DNA from: Bacillota bacterium
GTDB taxonomy: Bacteria > Bacillota > Clostridia > Lachnospirales > Bianqueaceae
DNA length: 61,967 bases
Direction of reading: 5' to 3'
Assembly: GCA_017442535.1 (NCBI GenBank)
Contig: JAFRZL010000042.1
Location: forward strand, 1 to 61,967
Positions 39,362 to 47,898 of this stretch are shown here, one piece after another. The notes under the pieces are model-generated. The model did no database searches. It was not told the DNA's origin and saw only the letters and a program-made list of their open reading frames with translations. The position numbers and the translations under genes are program-made. Positions within the stretch are counted from its first letter, which is position 1, and each line of letters begins with the position of its first letter.

Positions 39362-40276
39362 ATGCATGAACATTTTAATCCGGCGGACGCCAATCTGCTG
39401 GCACGCCGTTATCTGGACAGCCTGTTGATCGAAGAACGGCTGGTGGACGCACAGGTCCCCGACCTGACCCTGGAGCTGTGGGGAGAGACCTTTGCTTCAC
39501 CTGTCATGACACCTGCTTTTTCCCACCTGAAGCCATACGCGGAGGGACGCGAGAGCGGAATGTTGGAATACTCCAGAGCAGCTGCGGAAGCAAACCTGGT
39601 AAACTGGGTCGGTATGATGGAGAATGATGACTATCAACGTATCCTCTCCACCGGAGCCAGAACCATACGGATCATCAAGCCCTATGCCGACCGGGATAAA
39701 GTGCTGGATCAGCTGGCCTGCGCCGCGCGGGGCGGATCCTTGGCCGTGGGTATGGATATCGACCATATCTTCGGCAAAGACGGCTATGATGTTGTGCTGG
39801 GAGAGCCCATGACCCGCCAGACCATGGATGACCTGAAGAATTATGTGGCCGCTACACCTCTGCCCTTTGTTGTCAAAGGCGTACTGAGCGTTCAGGATGC
39901 CGTCAAATGCGCCGAAGCGGGTGTCAAAGGCATTGTGGTAAGCCATCATCACGGCCGGCTCCCCTACGCTCTGCCGCCGCTTATGATCCTGCCGCATATT
40001 GCCAAAGCCCTGAGCGGAAGCGACGTAAAAATCTTTGTGGACTGTGCGATCGAACGCGGAGCCGACGTCTTCAAAGCACTTGCTCTGGGTGCGAATGGCG
40101 TCAGTCTGGGCCGGCACATGCTTCCTGCTCTGCAGGAGGGCGGCGTTGACGGGCTGAAAGCTTATTTCGCCGGTATCCATCAGGAGCTTGCCTTCATCAT
40201 GGGCTTTACCGGCTGCTGCACGCTGAGCGATCCGGAGCCCTCCATGCTCTGGCATCACGGGAGTCCCTTAGAATAA
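39362..40276 (+). CDS. FMN-dependent alpha-hydroxy acid dehydrogenase-like protein
   Basis: A 304-residue TIM-barrel protein of the lactate/glycolate oxidase family. The core is conserved: FVVKGVLSVQDAVKCAEAG (FMN lysine), VVSHHHGR in place of the usual VSNHGGR (the catalytic His and Arg positions are kept), and RGADVFKALALGANGVSLGR. The usual DGG before this last motif is DCA. It is shorter than canonical enzymes (about 350-400 residues), with a compact N-terminus. Start at 39362 follows AAAGGAGG. Substrate unknown. Terminator follows. Confidence 0.82.
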   Translation: MHEHFNPADANLLARRYLDSLLIEERLVDAQVPDLTLELWGETFASPVMTPAFSHLKPYAEGRESGMLEYSRAAAEANLVNWVGMMENDDYQRILSTGARTIRIIKPYADRDKVLDQLACAARGGSLAVGMDIDHIFGKDGYDVVLGEPMTRQTMDDLKNYVAATPLPFVVKGVLSVQDAVKCAEAGVKGIVVSHHHGRLPYALPPLMILPHIAKALSGSDVKIFVDCAIERGADVFKALALGANGVSLGRHMLPALQEGGVDGLKAYFAGIHQELAFIMGFTGCCTLSDPEPSMLWHHGSPLE

Positions 40277-40291
40277 AATGCTTTCTGACAT

Positions 40292-40335
40292 AAAGCCCGG
40301 GGCGGCACTCTGTAAAAAGTGCTGCCCCGGGCTTT
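40292..40335. terminator. Bidirectional terminator between convergent genes
   Basis: Stem AAAGCCCGGGGC (40292-40303) with GCCCCGGGCTTT (40324-40335), extended inward by GCACT/AGTGC, followed by TTTTTA on the plus side. Serves the plus-strand dehydrogenase-like gene and the minus-strand GH112 gene. Confidence 0.9.
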
Positions 40336-40372
40336 TTATACCGACCTACCAGCCTCCTGTGTCAGATTGTTA

Positions 40373-42547
40373 TTACCACTCGATATACCGGCAGTCCGAC
40401 GGTTTCAGTTCGATCTCTTTGCTCTTTCCCCCGTATCGTACTACGGTGCGCTGCGCCTGCTCCGTCAGGTTGCTGACCGCCATGCAGTGTGAAGCCGGAT
40501 AGTATACGGCCTCGGTACATGGATTCCCGCTCTCCGGCATATCGACCTTGCCGAAACGGCGGCACTCCGCTTCTTGCAAGAGTGCCCGCAGCAGGCTGAT
40601 GCCCTCCGGGGACCAGCTGAAATCGGACAGATAGATACCGCAGCCTTTGCCGAAAGGATGTTCACTAAATACGATCCGGCCGTCCTTTGCCTTGTAAACC
40701 TCGGTAGAGGCATCCGTCAGATACAGTTCCGGTTTGCCCTCCCAGTCAAGGCGATCGGTAAATGCTTTCATCCGGTCGTCCGGCTTCTCCGTAAACGGTC
40801 TTTTGCCATGACAGATCCTCTCTCCGCGGTCCAGATCCACGCCCAGCACCGGCGCCATCCGGAAACGATAGGTATATCCTTCCGTTGCGGAAGGCTCTCC
40901 TACACCTAGCAGTATGCCGCCCTCCGCGGCCCAGGCCGTCAGTCTGCTGACCACTTCCGTATCCTGCCAGGCGCTGCCGCCGCTCCAGGCATCGCCTTCA
41001 CGGCCTGCATTGATGATCAGCTGGTACTTCGACAGGTCCACTCTCTTAACATCGTCAAAACTGATAAAGTCCACGTCAACGGGCAATCCCGAAAGTGCTT
41101 CATTCAGATGGATCAGAGCATGGCGGTAGGTCTCGTGGAAATGACCGGAGAGTGTCCAGGAGCGCAGCCTCCCCCATGTATGCAGCACGGCCACTCTGCT
41201 GCGGAGCTTCAGGGGACCGCCCTCTGCGTGCAGTTTTTTGATCAGCCGGAATTCCCGCAGCATATCCCAGATCGTATCGTTAAAGTCATCGAAGCCTATG
41301 GTCAGGTGCAGATAGCCGCCCAGCCCCAACCTGTCCACGCATTGCTGCAGCAGCGCGCGGCGGATATGGATCCAGTACCGCAAAGTCTCGGCCGCAGGAT
41401 CCCCTCCAGGTGCGAAAGAAGGCTTTCCTTCCAGGCCGACGGGGAATAAATACGGATGCAGGCGCAGCTCGTGCGTCACATTCGGCACCCCGGCACACAG
41501 CCGCACCTCGAATCCGGAAAAAACACATTTGATTAGCCCGTCAAAGCCGATATCCTTAAAATGCCTGCCGTACGGCTCCATGCCGACCCAGCTGTCATCA
41601 TAGAAAACATATGCTTTTTTGCCGAATTCATGCACGATCCCCACCAGCTCGTGGGCAAAACCCGTGACAAAACGATGCACAAAAGCCATCCAGTCTTTCT
41701 TATGATCCGTCGGAGGCATATGGGTCACCTGCAGCTTGCCCTGGTGAATAAAGTCCTCCGCGCACAGGGCATACCCGTACTCCTGCTCGAACAGACGGAG
41801 CGCCAGAGGGCTGACGGTAAAGTCATAAGATCCCCAGTCGGTATACAGATTGCGGAAGATCTCCTCCGCTCCCCAGATCCAGACAAAATTATAAAAGAGC
41901 GAGGTAAAGCGGACGACCGTCGTCTGCGGGTGGGCTTCACACCAGCTTCTCATCCAGCGGCGCAGATATTCGGCTGCCTCCGGATAGCGCGGATCCAGCT
42001 GCATCAGATGTTCTTTGTCCCACGAATTGGTCGTATGGTTATACATGGAGATCTCTTCCCAGATGCGGTAGGCCAGGAAGCTGACGCTGTACTGATGCCA
42101 GGGCGTACAGCCCTTAATGCACACACTTCCGGTTTCCCGATCATAACTCCACTGCTCCACGGGGACCTCTTCTTCGGTGGTCCGGTCAAATACCTGCCAG
42201 TAAGCCATGCTCTCAGGCGAATCATTCACCTCAAACTGCTCCCTGAAAAACTGCTCCAGCAGATCGATCCTGAGCTCCTCAGACTCGGCCGTCACAGGCC
42301 CCGCCATCAGGAAACTCTGCTGCCGGCATGTAGGATGCTCGCGGATCCAGGCGTTGTGATCACGAATCACGCACACCGTCGAATAGATCCCGTAACCCGC
42401 CTGCAGAATCTCCGGTGAAAGACTGGTCCCGTCGCTGTCACGGATGACATCGGCACCCCATTTTTCCGCAAGATGCAGCGTCAGCTCCTCATACCCCGCC
42501 TCGCCGGGCAGCGTAAAGGAACCTCTGTTCAGATCAAACTCTTCCAT
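40373..42547 (-). CDS. GH112 beta-galactoside phosphorylase (galactosyl-rhamnose or lacto-N-biose type)
   Basis: A 724-residue member of GH112, recognised from similarity along its length to the lacto-N-biose phosphorylase of bifidobacteria as I recall it: GSFTLPGEAGYEELTLHLAE near the N-terminus, WGADVIRDSDGT, YNHTTNSWDKEH, and DDSWVGMEPY (about 316), which holds the putative catalytic Asp. The family phosphorolyses beta-galactosides to galactose-1-phosphate plus GlcNAc, GalNAc or L-rhamnose. Subtype cannot be fixed from sequence alone, but pectin genes in the window favour D-galactosyl-1,4-L-rhamnose (inference). No signal peptide. ATG is 11 nt after GGGAGG. It follows the RpiB-like gene by 74 bp with an intervening hairpin. 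Confidence 0.88.
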   Translation of the reverse strand: MEEFDLNRGSFTLPGEAGYEELTLHLAEKWGADVIRDSDGTSLSPEILQAGYGIYSTVCVIRDHNAWIREHPTCRQQSFLMAGPVTAESEELRIDLLEQFFREQFEVNDSPESMAYWQVFDRTTEEEVPVEQWSYDRETGSVCIKGCTPWHQYSVSFLAYRIWEEISMYNHTTNSWDKEHLMQLDPRYPEAAEYLRRWMRSWCEAHPQTTVVRFTSLFYNFVWIWGAEEIFRNLYTDWGSYDFTVSPLALRLFEQEYGYALCAEDFIHQGKLQVTHMPPTDHKKDWMAFVHRFVTGFAHELVGIVHEFGKKAYVFYDDSWVGMEPYGRHFKDIGFDGLIKCVFSGFEVRLCAGVPNVTHELRLHPYLFPVGLEGKPSFAPGGDPAAETLRYWIHIRRALLQQCVDRLGLGGYLHLTIGFDDFNDTIWDMLREFRLIKKLHAEGGPLKLRSRVAVLHTWGRLRSWTLSGHFHETYRHALIHLNEALSGLPVDVDFISFDDVKRVDLSKYQLIINAGREGDAWSGGSAWQDTEVVSRLTAWAAEGGILLGVGEPSATEGYTYRFRMAPVLGVDLDRGERICHGKRPFTEKPDDRMKAFTDRLDWEGKPELYLTDASTEVYKAKDGRIVFSEHPFGKGCGIYLSDFSWSPEGISLLRALLQEAECRRFGKVDMPESGNPCTEAVYYPASHCMAVSNLTEQAQRTVVRYGGKSKEIELKPSDCRYIEW

Positions 42548-42582
42548 TATGTCATGTTCCTCCCCTCGGCATCATCAGAAAA

Positions 42583-42606
42583 AAGCGCCGGACAACGCCG
42601 GCGCTT
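42583..42606 (-). terminator. Terminator or attenuator between RpiB-like gene and GH112
   Basis: A perfect 9-bp stem AAGCGCCGG/CCGGCGCTT followed on the minus strand by TTTT. GH112 has no visible promoter in the remaining gap, so read-through control is possible. Confidence 0.8.
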
Positions 42607-42621
42607 CGATTCAAGCGACAA

Positions 42622-43260
42622 TTAGGCCAGTACTTCCTTCACTGCCTCGGCGATCTTCTCGCACTTGCAGTCTCTGAAGAAATACTCTTTGAAATGCTCA
42701 CCGGACAGAGCTCCCTTAACCAGCTCACGATCCGCGTTCTTCAGAATATAGACCATATCCTGATGAGTTACCTTCTTAAGCTCGTCCAGGATCTTCTTGT
42801 TGCGCTGCTCGGGAACCACGCGCTCCGGAGGATATCCGCCGCCGCCGGGCTGGCAGAAAAGCTTCTCAAAGATATACTGGAGCTTGAGCTCGCCGCCCCA
42901 TCCGAAGTTCTCAGCGAAAGGAATGGCAAGGCAGTTGCCGTCATTGACCTGGCTGAACAGGTAGGCATCCAGAGCCGTCTGCGCATGTCCGCAGAGTACG
43001 CCGGGCATGGAGTTGCAGGCCAGCATCGCGCCCATACCGGTTCCGCAGCCGGTAATCACAAAGTCAGCCGCTCCGGAGTTCAGCAGAACACCGGCCAGAA
43101 TACCGTTCTGGACATAGGTCAGCTGCGCTTCATCATTCGCACTGTACATTCCGTAATTAACTACTTCATGGCCCATGGGCTCGACAACCTTCTTTAATGC
43201 CGTTACGATCAGTTCGTTCTTAGCCGCCTGGCTGTTTTCATTAATCAGAGCAATCTTCAT
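42622..43260 (-). CDS. RpiB/LacA/LacB family sugar-phosphate isomerase
   Basis: A 212-residue isomerase of the ribose-5-phosphate isomerase B/galactose-6-phosphate isomerase family. GCGTGMGA (71-78) supplies the catalytic Cys72 and the phosphate loop; the N-terminal MKIALINENS strand matches the family start. It is longer than RpiB (about 150 residues), with a C-terminal extension, so the substrate may be another pentose or hexose phosphate. ATG follows GGAGAGG. Own promoter at 43311. Being next to GH112 suggests a role in the released sugars (inference). Confidence 0.85.
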   Translation of the reverse strand: MKIALINENSQAAKNELIVTALKKVVEPMGHEVVNYGMYSANDEAQLTYVQNGILAGVLLNSGAADFVITGCGTGMGAMLACNSMPGVLCGHAQTALDAYLFSQVNDGNCLAIPFAENFGWGGELKLQYIFEKLFCQPGGGGYPPERVVPEQRNKKILDELKKVTHQDMVYILKNADRELVKGALSGEHFKEYFFRDCKCEKIAEAVKEVLA

Positions 43261-43310
43261 ATGACCTCTCCTTTGTAAGATGAAATATTGCGTCCCTTAA
43301 CGCTACGGTT

Positions 43311-43338
43311 ATTATAGCATAAATCCGGACGGTTGCAA
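43311..43338 (-). promoter_or_regulatory. Promoter of RpiB-like/GH112 unit
   Basis: Minus strand: -35 TTGCAA (43333-43338), 16 bp, -10 TATAAT (43311-43316). The leader has a small GCGT/ACGC inverted repeat near 43290. Confidence 0.7.
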
Positions 43339-43368
43339 ATACTTTTTTGGCTTTTTAAAGCCTCTTTT

Positions 43369-44553
43369 TTACCTGCGGTAACAGGCCGCAAGCTTTTCGA
43401 AACTATCCAGCGAGCGCTCCACGGTCTGCCTTGACACGCAGAAGGCCAGCCTGAAATAACCCGGGCCCATAAAGGCGCTGCCCGGCACCAGAAGCAGGCG
43501 GTATTCCTTGGCCCTGGCACAGAATGCTTTGTCATCGGGCTCCAGGCTCTTCGGGAACATGTAGAACGCGCCCTGCGGCGGAATAAAGTCAAACCCCATA
43601 CGTGAAAGCTCACGGCAGAGGATCTCGCGGTTCTCGCGGTAGACCGACATGTCGGACGCCAGATCCGCCGTCCGGCCGATCACACGCTGGAACAGGGACG
43701 GTGCGTTGACAAAGCCAAGGATCCGGTTTGCAACGGAAGCGGCGGCAACGGTCTCCACAAAGTCTTCCACTTCGGAAGGAATGACGAGGTAACCGATCCG
43801 CTCACCCGGCAGCGAAAGGGATTTGCTGTAGGAGTAGCCCACCAGCGTGTTCTCATAGAAGCTTGGCAGGTAGGGAACTTCCACATTCTCGAAAACGATC
43901 TCGCGGTAGGGCTCATCCGAGATCAGATAGATCACATGGCCGATCTCCCGGGACTTGCGGCGCAGCAGATCCGCGAGCTCCCCGATCTGCGCGGCGGAAT
44001 ACACCACACCGGTCGGATTGTTGGGAGAGTTCAGGATAAGCGCTTTGGTCCTCGGCGTGATGAGCGCCTCGGCCGCCTCCAGATTCAGCGAAAAATCAGC
44101 CGTCGGGGAAACGACCACGGGCACACCGTCAAAATTCGTAATATAATGATTATACTCCACAAAGTAAGGCGCGAAAATCAGCACTTCATCTCCCGGCTCC
44201 AGAATCGTCTTGAGCGCGACATTCAGGCCGCCGGCAGCGCCCACCGTCATGATCAGATTCCCGGCCGTAAAATGCGTACCGAAGCGGCGGTTGAGCGATG
44301 CGGCGATCGCGGACCTCACGTCCTCGTAGCCGGCATTGCTCATATAGCCATGTACCATCATTTCGGGTTCGTTCCGAAGGATATCGATCGCACTTTCCGC
44401 AACTTTGGCAGGCGGGGGTGTGCAGGGATTGCCTAATGAAAAATCATAGACATTTTCCGCGCCGAACTGTGCCGCCATCTTTTTGCCGTCTTCGAACATA
44501 GCCCGGATCACCGATCCGTTTTGGACCAGCGACCGCATTTTATTTGAAATCAT
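43369..44553 (-). CDS. Class I/II PLP-dependent aminotransferase
   Basis: A 394-residue fold-type I enzyme of the aspartate aminotransferase family. NSPNNPTG, SDEPYREIVF and the PLP lysine in SYSKSLSLPGERIGY (about Lys244) are present. Probably an aspartate- or aromatic-amino-acid transaminase; specificity cannot be assigned. ATG follows GGGAGG. Lies 30 bp after trpD, so co-transcribed, which would fit aromatic amino acid metabolism (weak inference). Confidence 0.92.
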   Translation of the reverse strand: MISNKMRSLVQNGSVIRAMFEDGKKMAAQFGAENVYDFSLGNPCTPPPAKVAESAIDILRNEPEMMVHGYMSNAGYEDVRSAIAASLNRRFGTHFTAGNLIMTVGAAGGLNVALKTILEPGDEVLIFAPYFVEYNHYITNFDGVPVVVSPTADFSLNLEAAEALITPRTKALILNSPNNPTGVVYSAAQIGELADLLRRKSREIGHVIYLISDEPYREIVFENVEVPYLPSFYENTLVGYSYSKSLSLPGERIGYLVIPSEVEDFVETVAAASVANRILGFVNAPSLFQRVIGRTADLASDMSVYRENREILCRELSRMGFDFIPPQGAFYMFPKSLEPDDKAFCARAKEYRLLLVPGSAFMGPGYFRLAFCVSRQTVERSLDSFEKLAACYRR

Positions 44554-44583
44554 GGATTAGTTCCCCTTCCTCCCGTAATAAAC

Positions 44584-45600
44584 TCACTCCACGCGGTTGC
44601 TCTCACGGATAAACGCGTTCAGCTTATCCAGCGCGGCGCCGCTGTCGATCAGCTGTTCGGCCATACGGACACCGTCCGCCATGGTCTCGGTTTTGCCCGT
44701 AATATAGATGGCCGCGCCGGCGTTCAGGCAGACAGCCTGACGCTTGGGACCGCGCTCCTCACCATTCAGGATGCTGAGCGTGATCGCCGCGTTCTCCTCC
44801 GGCGTACCACCGGCCAGATCCTCGCGGCGGCAGCGTTCGTAGCCGAAGTGCTCCGGAATGATCGTATAATAGCGATAGCGGCCGTTTTTGATCTCGCAGA
44901 CACTGGTCGGTGCACTCATGGAGATCTCGTCCAGCTTATCCTGTCCGTAGACGACCATGCCCCTCTCCACGCCCAGATTATGCATCACGCGTGCAAGAGG
45001 CTGCACCAGCACCTCGTCATAAACCCCCATCAGCTCCATATTGGCGCCGGCGGGATTGGAAAGAGGCCCCAGAATATTAAAGATCGTGCGGATCCCGAGC
45101 TCTTTCCAGACCGGGATCACATATTTCATCGCGATATGGTAATTCTGCGCGAATAGGAAGCAGATACCGATCTCATCCAGCATCTCGGCGCTGCGCTCCG
45201 GCGATATCGTAATATTGACACCCAGCGCCTCGAGCACATCCGCCGCACCGCACTGGGAAGAAGCGGCCCGGTTGCCGTGTTTGGCCACGGGAATGCCGGC
45301 GGACGCCGTCACGATCCCGGATGTGGTAGAAATATTAAAGGAATTGGCTCCGTCTCCTCCGGTCCCGACGATTTCCAGGACATCCTTGTCATGCAGCAGA
45401 CGGACGCAGTGGGACCGCATGCCCGAAGCAGAAGCAGTGATCTCGTCGATCGTCTCCCCCTTCATCATCAGTGCCGTCAAATAGGCAGCCATCTGGACCT
45501 GACTGGTTCTGCCGTCCATGATCTCATTCATGACGGCTTCGGCCTCCGCATAGGTCAGATTCTGCTTGCGGGTCAATTTCATGATGGCTTCTTTTATCAT
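44584..45600 (-). CDS. trpD: Anthranilate phosphoribosyltransferase
   Basis: A 338-residue enzyme that joins anthranilate and PRPP in tryptophan synthesis. GTGGD (79-83), NIST (89-92) and KHGNRAASS (107-115) form the PRPP and anthranilate sites; length is standard. No other trp genes are in the window, so it is an orphan trpD with its own promoter. ATG follows GGGAGG. A TrpD2-like DNA-binding paralogue is less likely because the catalytic motifs are intact. Confidence 0.93.
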   Translation of the reverse strand: MIKEAIMKLTRKQNLTYAEAEAVMNEIMDGRTSQVQMAAYLTALMMKGETIDEITASASGMRSHCVRLLHDKDVLEIVGTGGDGANSFNISTTSGIVTASAGIPVAKHGNRAASSQCGAADVLEALGVNITISPERSAEMLDEIGICFLFAQNYHIAMKYVIPVWKELGIRTIFNILGPLSNPAGANMELMGVYDEVLVQPLARVMHNLGVERGMVVYGQDKLDEISMSAPTSVCEIKNGRYRYYTIIPEHFGYERCRREDLAGGTPEENAAITLSILNGEERGPKRQAVCLNAGAAIYITGKTETMADGVRMAEQLIDSGAALDKLNAFIRESNRVE

Positions 45601-45646
45601 GATGAATTCCTCCCTGTTCTGAATTCAACTGCCATTCTTTTGGATT

Positions 45647-45676
45647 ATTATACATTGAATCCGATGATTCTGTCAA
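45647..45676 (-). promoter_or_regulatory. trpD promoter
   Basis: Minus strand: -35 TTGACA (45671-45676), 18 bp, -10 TATAAT (45647-45652). Confidence 0.75.
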
Positions 45677-45729
45677 TAGCTGGAGCACAATTTGCCTGTC
45701 CGGATCCATGTCCGTAGCCCGGGCGGTGA

Positions 45730-47868
45730 TTACTCCCGTATATTGTTCTCTGTGCCTTCGCTACTGATCGGCGCGTAAAAAGCCATGGGCGCCGGAGCGG
45801 TATAGATGCAGTCTCTGAGGGAGGTGATCTCCGCGGAATCTCCTTCATAGAAGAGATAGAGGCCGCAGACGCCGCCTGCAAAGAGGATCCGCTCATGGAT
45901 GCCGCGGGCAGCTTCCATCAGAACGTCGTTTTCGTTCACCGGAACATAGGCCGAATCCAGGTAGATCGTGCCGTAGCTGGCGCAGTGATCCACACTGCCG
46001 TTATGCAGGAAGCCGATGACGCCGCCAAGAGCGGGCCCACCCATGATCAGCAGCTCCGCGCCGTCCGCGCGGTTGCCGGATTCCTCTTGATAGCTCGTCT
46101 TGGGAAGGGATTCGCTGTCATATATTTTTGCTGCGTCGCCGTGCAGAATATCCCCTTCATTCCGGCAGTTCGTGACATGGAAGCACTTGCCCGTATAGGT
46201 ATTGTAATTGCTGAACTGCGTATCTCCCAGAATACCTCCGGCGCGAACGGTGTCCGCCACGACCAGATTGCCACGGTTGATACAATTTTCAATCGTCACG
46301 CAGGTCTCGCAGCTGCGGAGGCTCCCGACGATTCCACCGAGGCCGAGGGAACTGCCCGCACCGTGAATACTGCCGGTATTCTCACATTCTGTGATGTGCA
46401 GCGGATAGTCTTTGCCGTCTCCGACATAGACAGAGAAGCCGAAATAATCGCAGAGAATGCCGCCGGCATGTCCGTTATCCGTTGTCACGCTGACGCTGTT
46501 GCTGCAATTTCCAATCGTGGTCGGCTGCTCACAGGATTCCACCTGAGCAATTATTCCTGCTGCCATATCTCCCGAATGCACGTTTCCGTGATTATGACAG
46601 TCCATGATCTCCCAGCCGATCTGGCTGGAAATCGTGCCGACGATCCCCGCCGTATAACTATTACCGGTAATAGCCCCTTCATTCGAGCACCCGGAAAGAT
46701 GCAGAGCGACGTGGTTATCGTCCTCATTATAACGGGAGGAGCCAAAGACGAAGCCGACCAGACCGGCAGCTTCCCGATTGCCCGTGCTCGTGATATCGCC
46801 GGAATTGATGCAGTCAGTAATGAAGAGTTCCCCTTCCGGATGATTTACGCCGTCCGTGAGATCCGAGTCGCGGTCACTCAGGGAAACCTTAAATATCAGC
46901 CCGCTTCCGCCCGCGGCGCCCAGATCGATATCCGCGTTGTTCCTGCAGCCGGTGATGCGGCAGTCCAGACCATTGAGCACATTATAAATCAGGCCGGCGG
47001 CGTAAGTATTTTCTGTCAGCACCCCTTCCGCTTCAAAAACCGCGTTTGAAGTACAGTTCTGAATCAGCAAATGATCGCCGGAGGCCGTTCCGATCAGGCC
47101 GCCTGCGCAGCAGCCATCTGTCAGAACGATCGTGCCGCTGAAATCGCAGCCGCTCACGCTCCCGTCCGCATACCCGATCAGGCCGCCCAGATCAAAAACC
47201 GGATTCTGACGGACAATAATTCCGGCGGTGGACGAACAGTTCTCTATCGTGCTATTGCTTACATGTGCCGCAAGACTGCCCAGATAATTCGGCCTTCCGT
47301 CAACAATGATAAGCGAGTCCCTGATCGCCAGATTCCTGACCGTTCCGTTTGTGATCACGCCGAAGAGACCGGGTGCAGAGCCGTCGCTGTACGAGTTCAT
47401 GTCGCCGCCGTCATAAACCGGCGCAAGGTACATTCCGGAAATTGTATGGCCGTTACCGTCAAACGTCCCCCGGAAGCCAGAAACGGTCTCTCCGATGGGC
47501 TTCCAGTGCCCTGCAGGCGCTTTCTGTGCCCAGTTTGCGAAGTCGGTCAGATCGTTCAGTTTGATATCCTCTGTCAGAATATAGCACGCCCGGGCATAAT
47601 GATCGTCCTGATCCCGCAGGTTCACCAGATAGCAGAGACGCGCAAGCTGTTCGGCCGTCGCGATCCGGAATGGGTCTGATTCGGTACCCGTGCCGCCTGC
47701 GAAATCATCCGCAACCGTGTATCCTTCCGGGCCGGGATTGATGACCCGCTCTTCTTTGGACGATTCAGCCTTCGACGGCGAAGCGTCTGAATGTGCACCG
47801 GACGGATTCCCTCCGCATCCGGCAAAAATCAGCAGGAGGACAAGCAGCAGACAAAAACCTTTTTTCAT
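45730..47868 (-). CDS. Lipoprotein with GLUG-like beta-helix repeats
   Basis: A 712-residue lipoprotein: signal peptide with lipobox FAGC (Cys18), short linker, then about twelve repeats of roughly 40 residues of the form GG-x-hydrophobic-G...C...G-x-I (for example GGLIGYADGS, AGIVGTISS, GGIVGSLRS, GGILGDTQF), typical of GLUG-motif right-handed beta-helix proteins. Cys is frequent at a fixed repeat position (ENC, QNC, TNC, DHC). Such proteins are often adhesins or carry peptidase domains; no catalytic motif is visible. ATG follows GAAAGGA. It follows the second DUF4015 gene by 30 bp. Confidence 0.85.
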   Translation of the reverse strand: MKKGFCLLLVLLLIFAGCGGNPSGAHSDASPSKAESSKEERVINPGPEGYTVADDFAGGTGTESDPFRIATAEQLARLCYLVNLRDQDDHYARACYILTEDIKLNDLTDFANWAQKAPAGHWKPIGETVSGFRGTFDGNGHTISGMYLAPVYDGGDMNSYSDGSAPGLFGVITNGTVRNLAIRDSLIIVDGRPNYLGSLAAHVSNSTIENCSSTAGIIVRQNPVFDLGGLIGYADGSVSGCDFSGTIVLTDGCCAGGLIGTASGDHLLIQNCTSNAVFEAEGVLTENTYAAGLIYNVLNGLDCRITGCRNNADIDLGAAGGSGLIFKVSLSDRDSDLTDGVNHPEGELFITDCINSGDITSTGNREAAGLVGFVFGSSRYNEDDNHVALHLSGCSNEGAITGNSYTAGIVGTISSQIGWEIMDCHNHGNVHSGDMAAGIIAQVESCEQPTTIGNCSNSVSVTTDNGHAGGILCDYFGFSVYVGDGKDYPLHITECENTGSIHGAGSSLGLGGIVGSLRSCETCVTIENCINRGNLVVADTVRAGGILGDTQFSNYNTYTGKCFHVTNCRNEGDILHGDAAKIYDSESLPKTSYQEESGNRADGAELLIMGGPALGGVIGFLHNGSVDHCASYGTIYLDSAYVPVNENDVLMEAARGIHERILFAGGVCGLYLFYEGDSAEITSLRDCIYTAPAPMAFYAPISSEGTENNIRE

Positions 47869-47898
47869 GGAATGAATGTCCTTTCGTTATAAAATGTA

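Noticed and set aside
43349..43370. Plus-strand hairpin GGCTTT/AAAGCC followed by a T-run
   Set aside because: It has terminator form only for the plus strand, where no gene reads into it, and overlaps the aminotransferase end; probably incidental.
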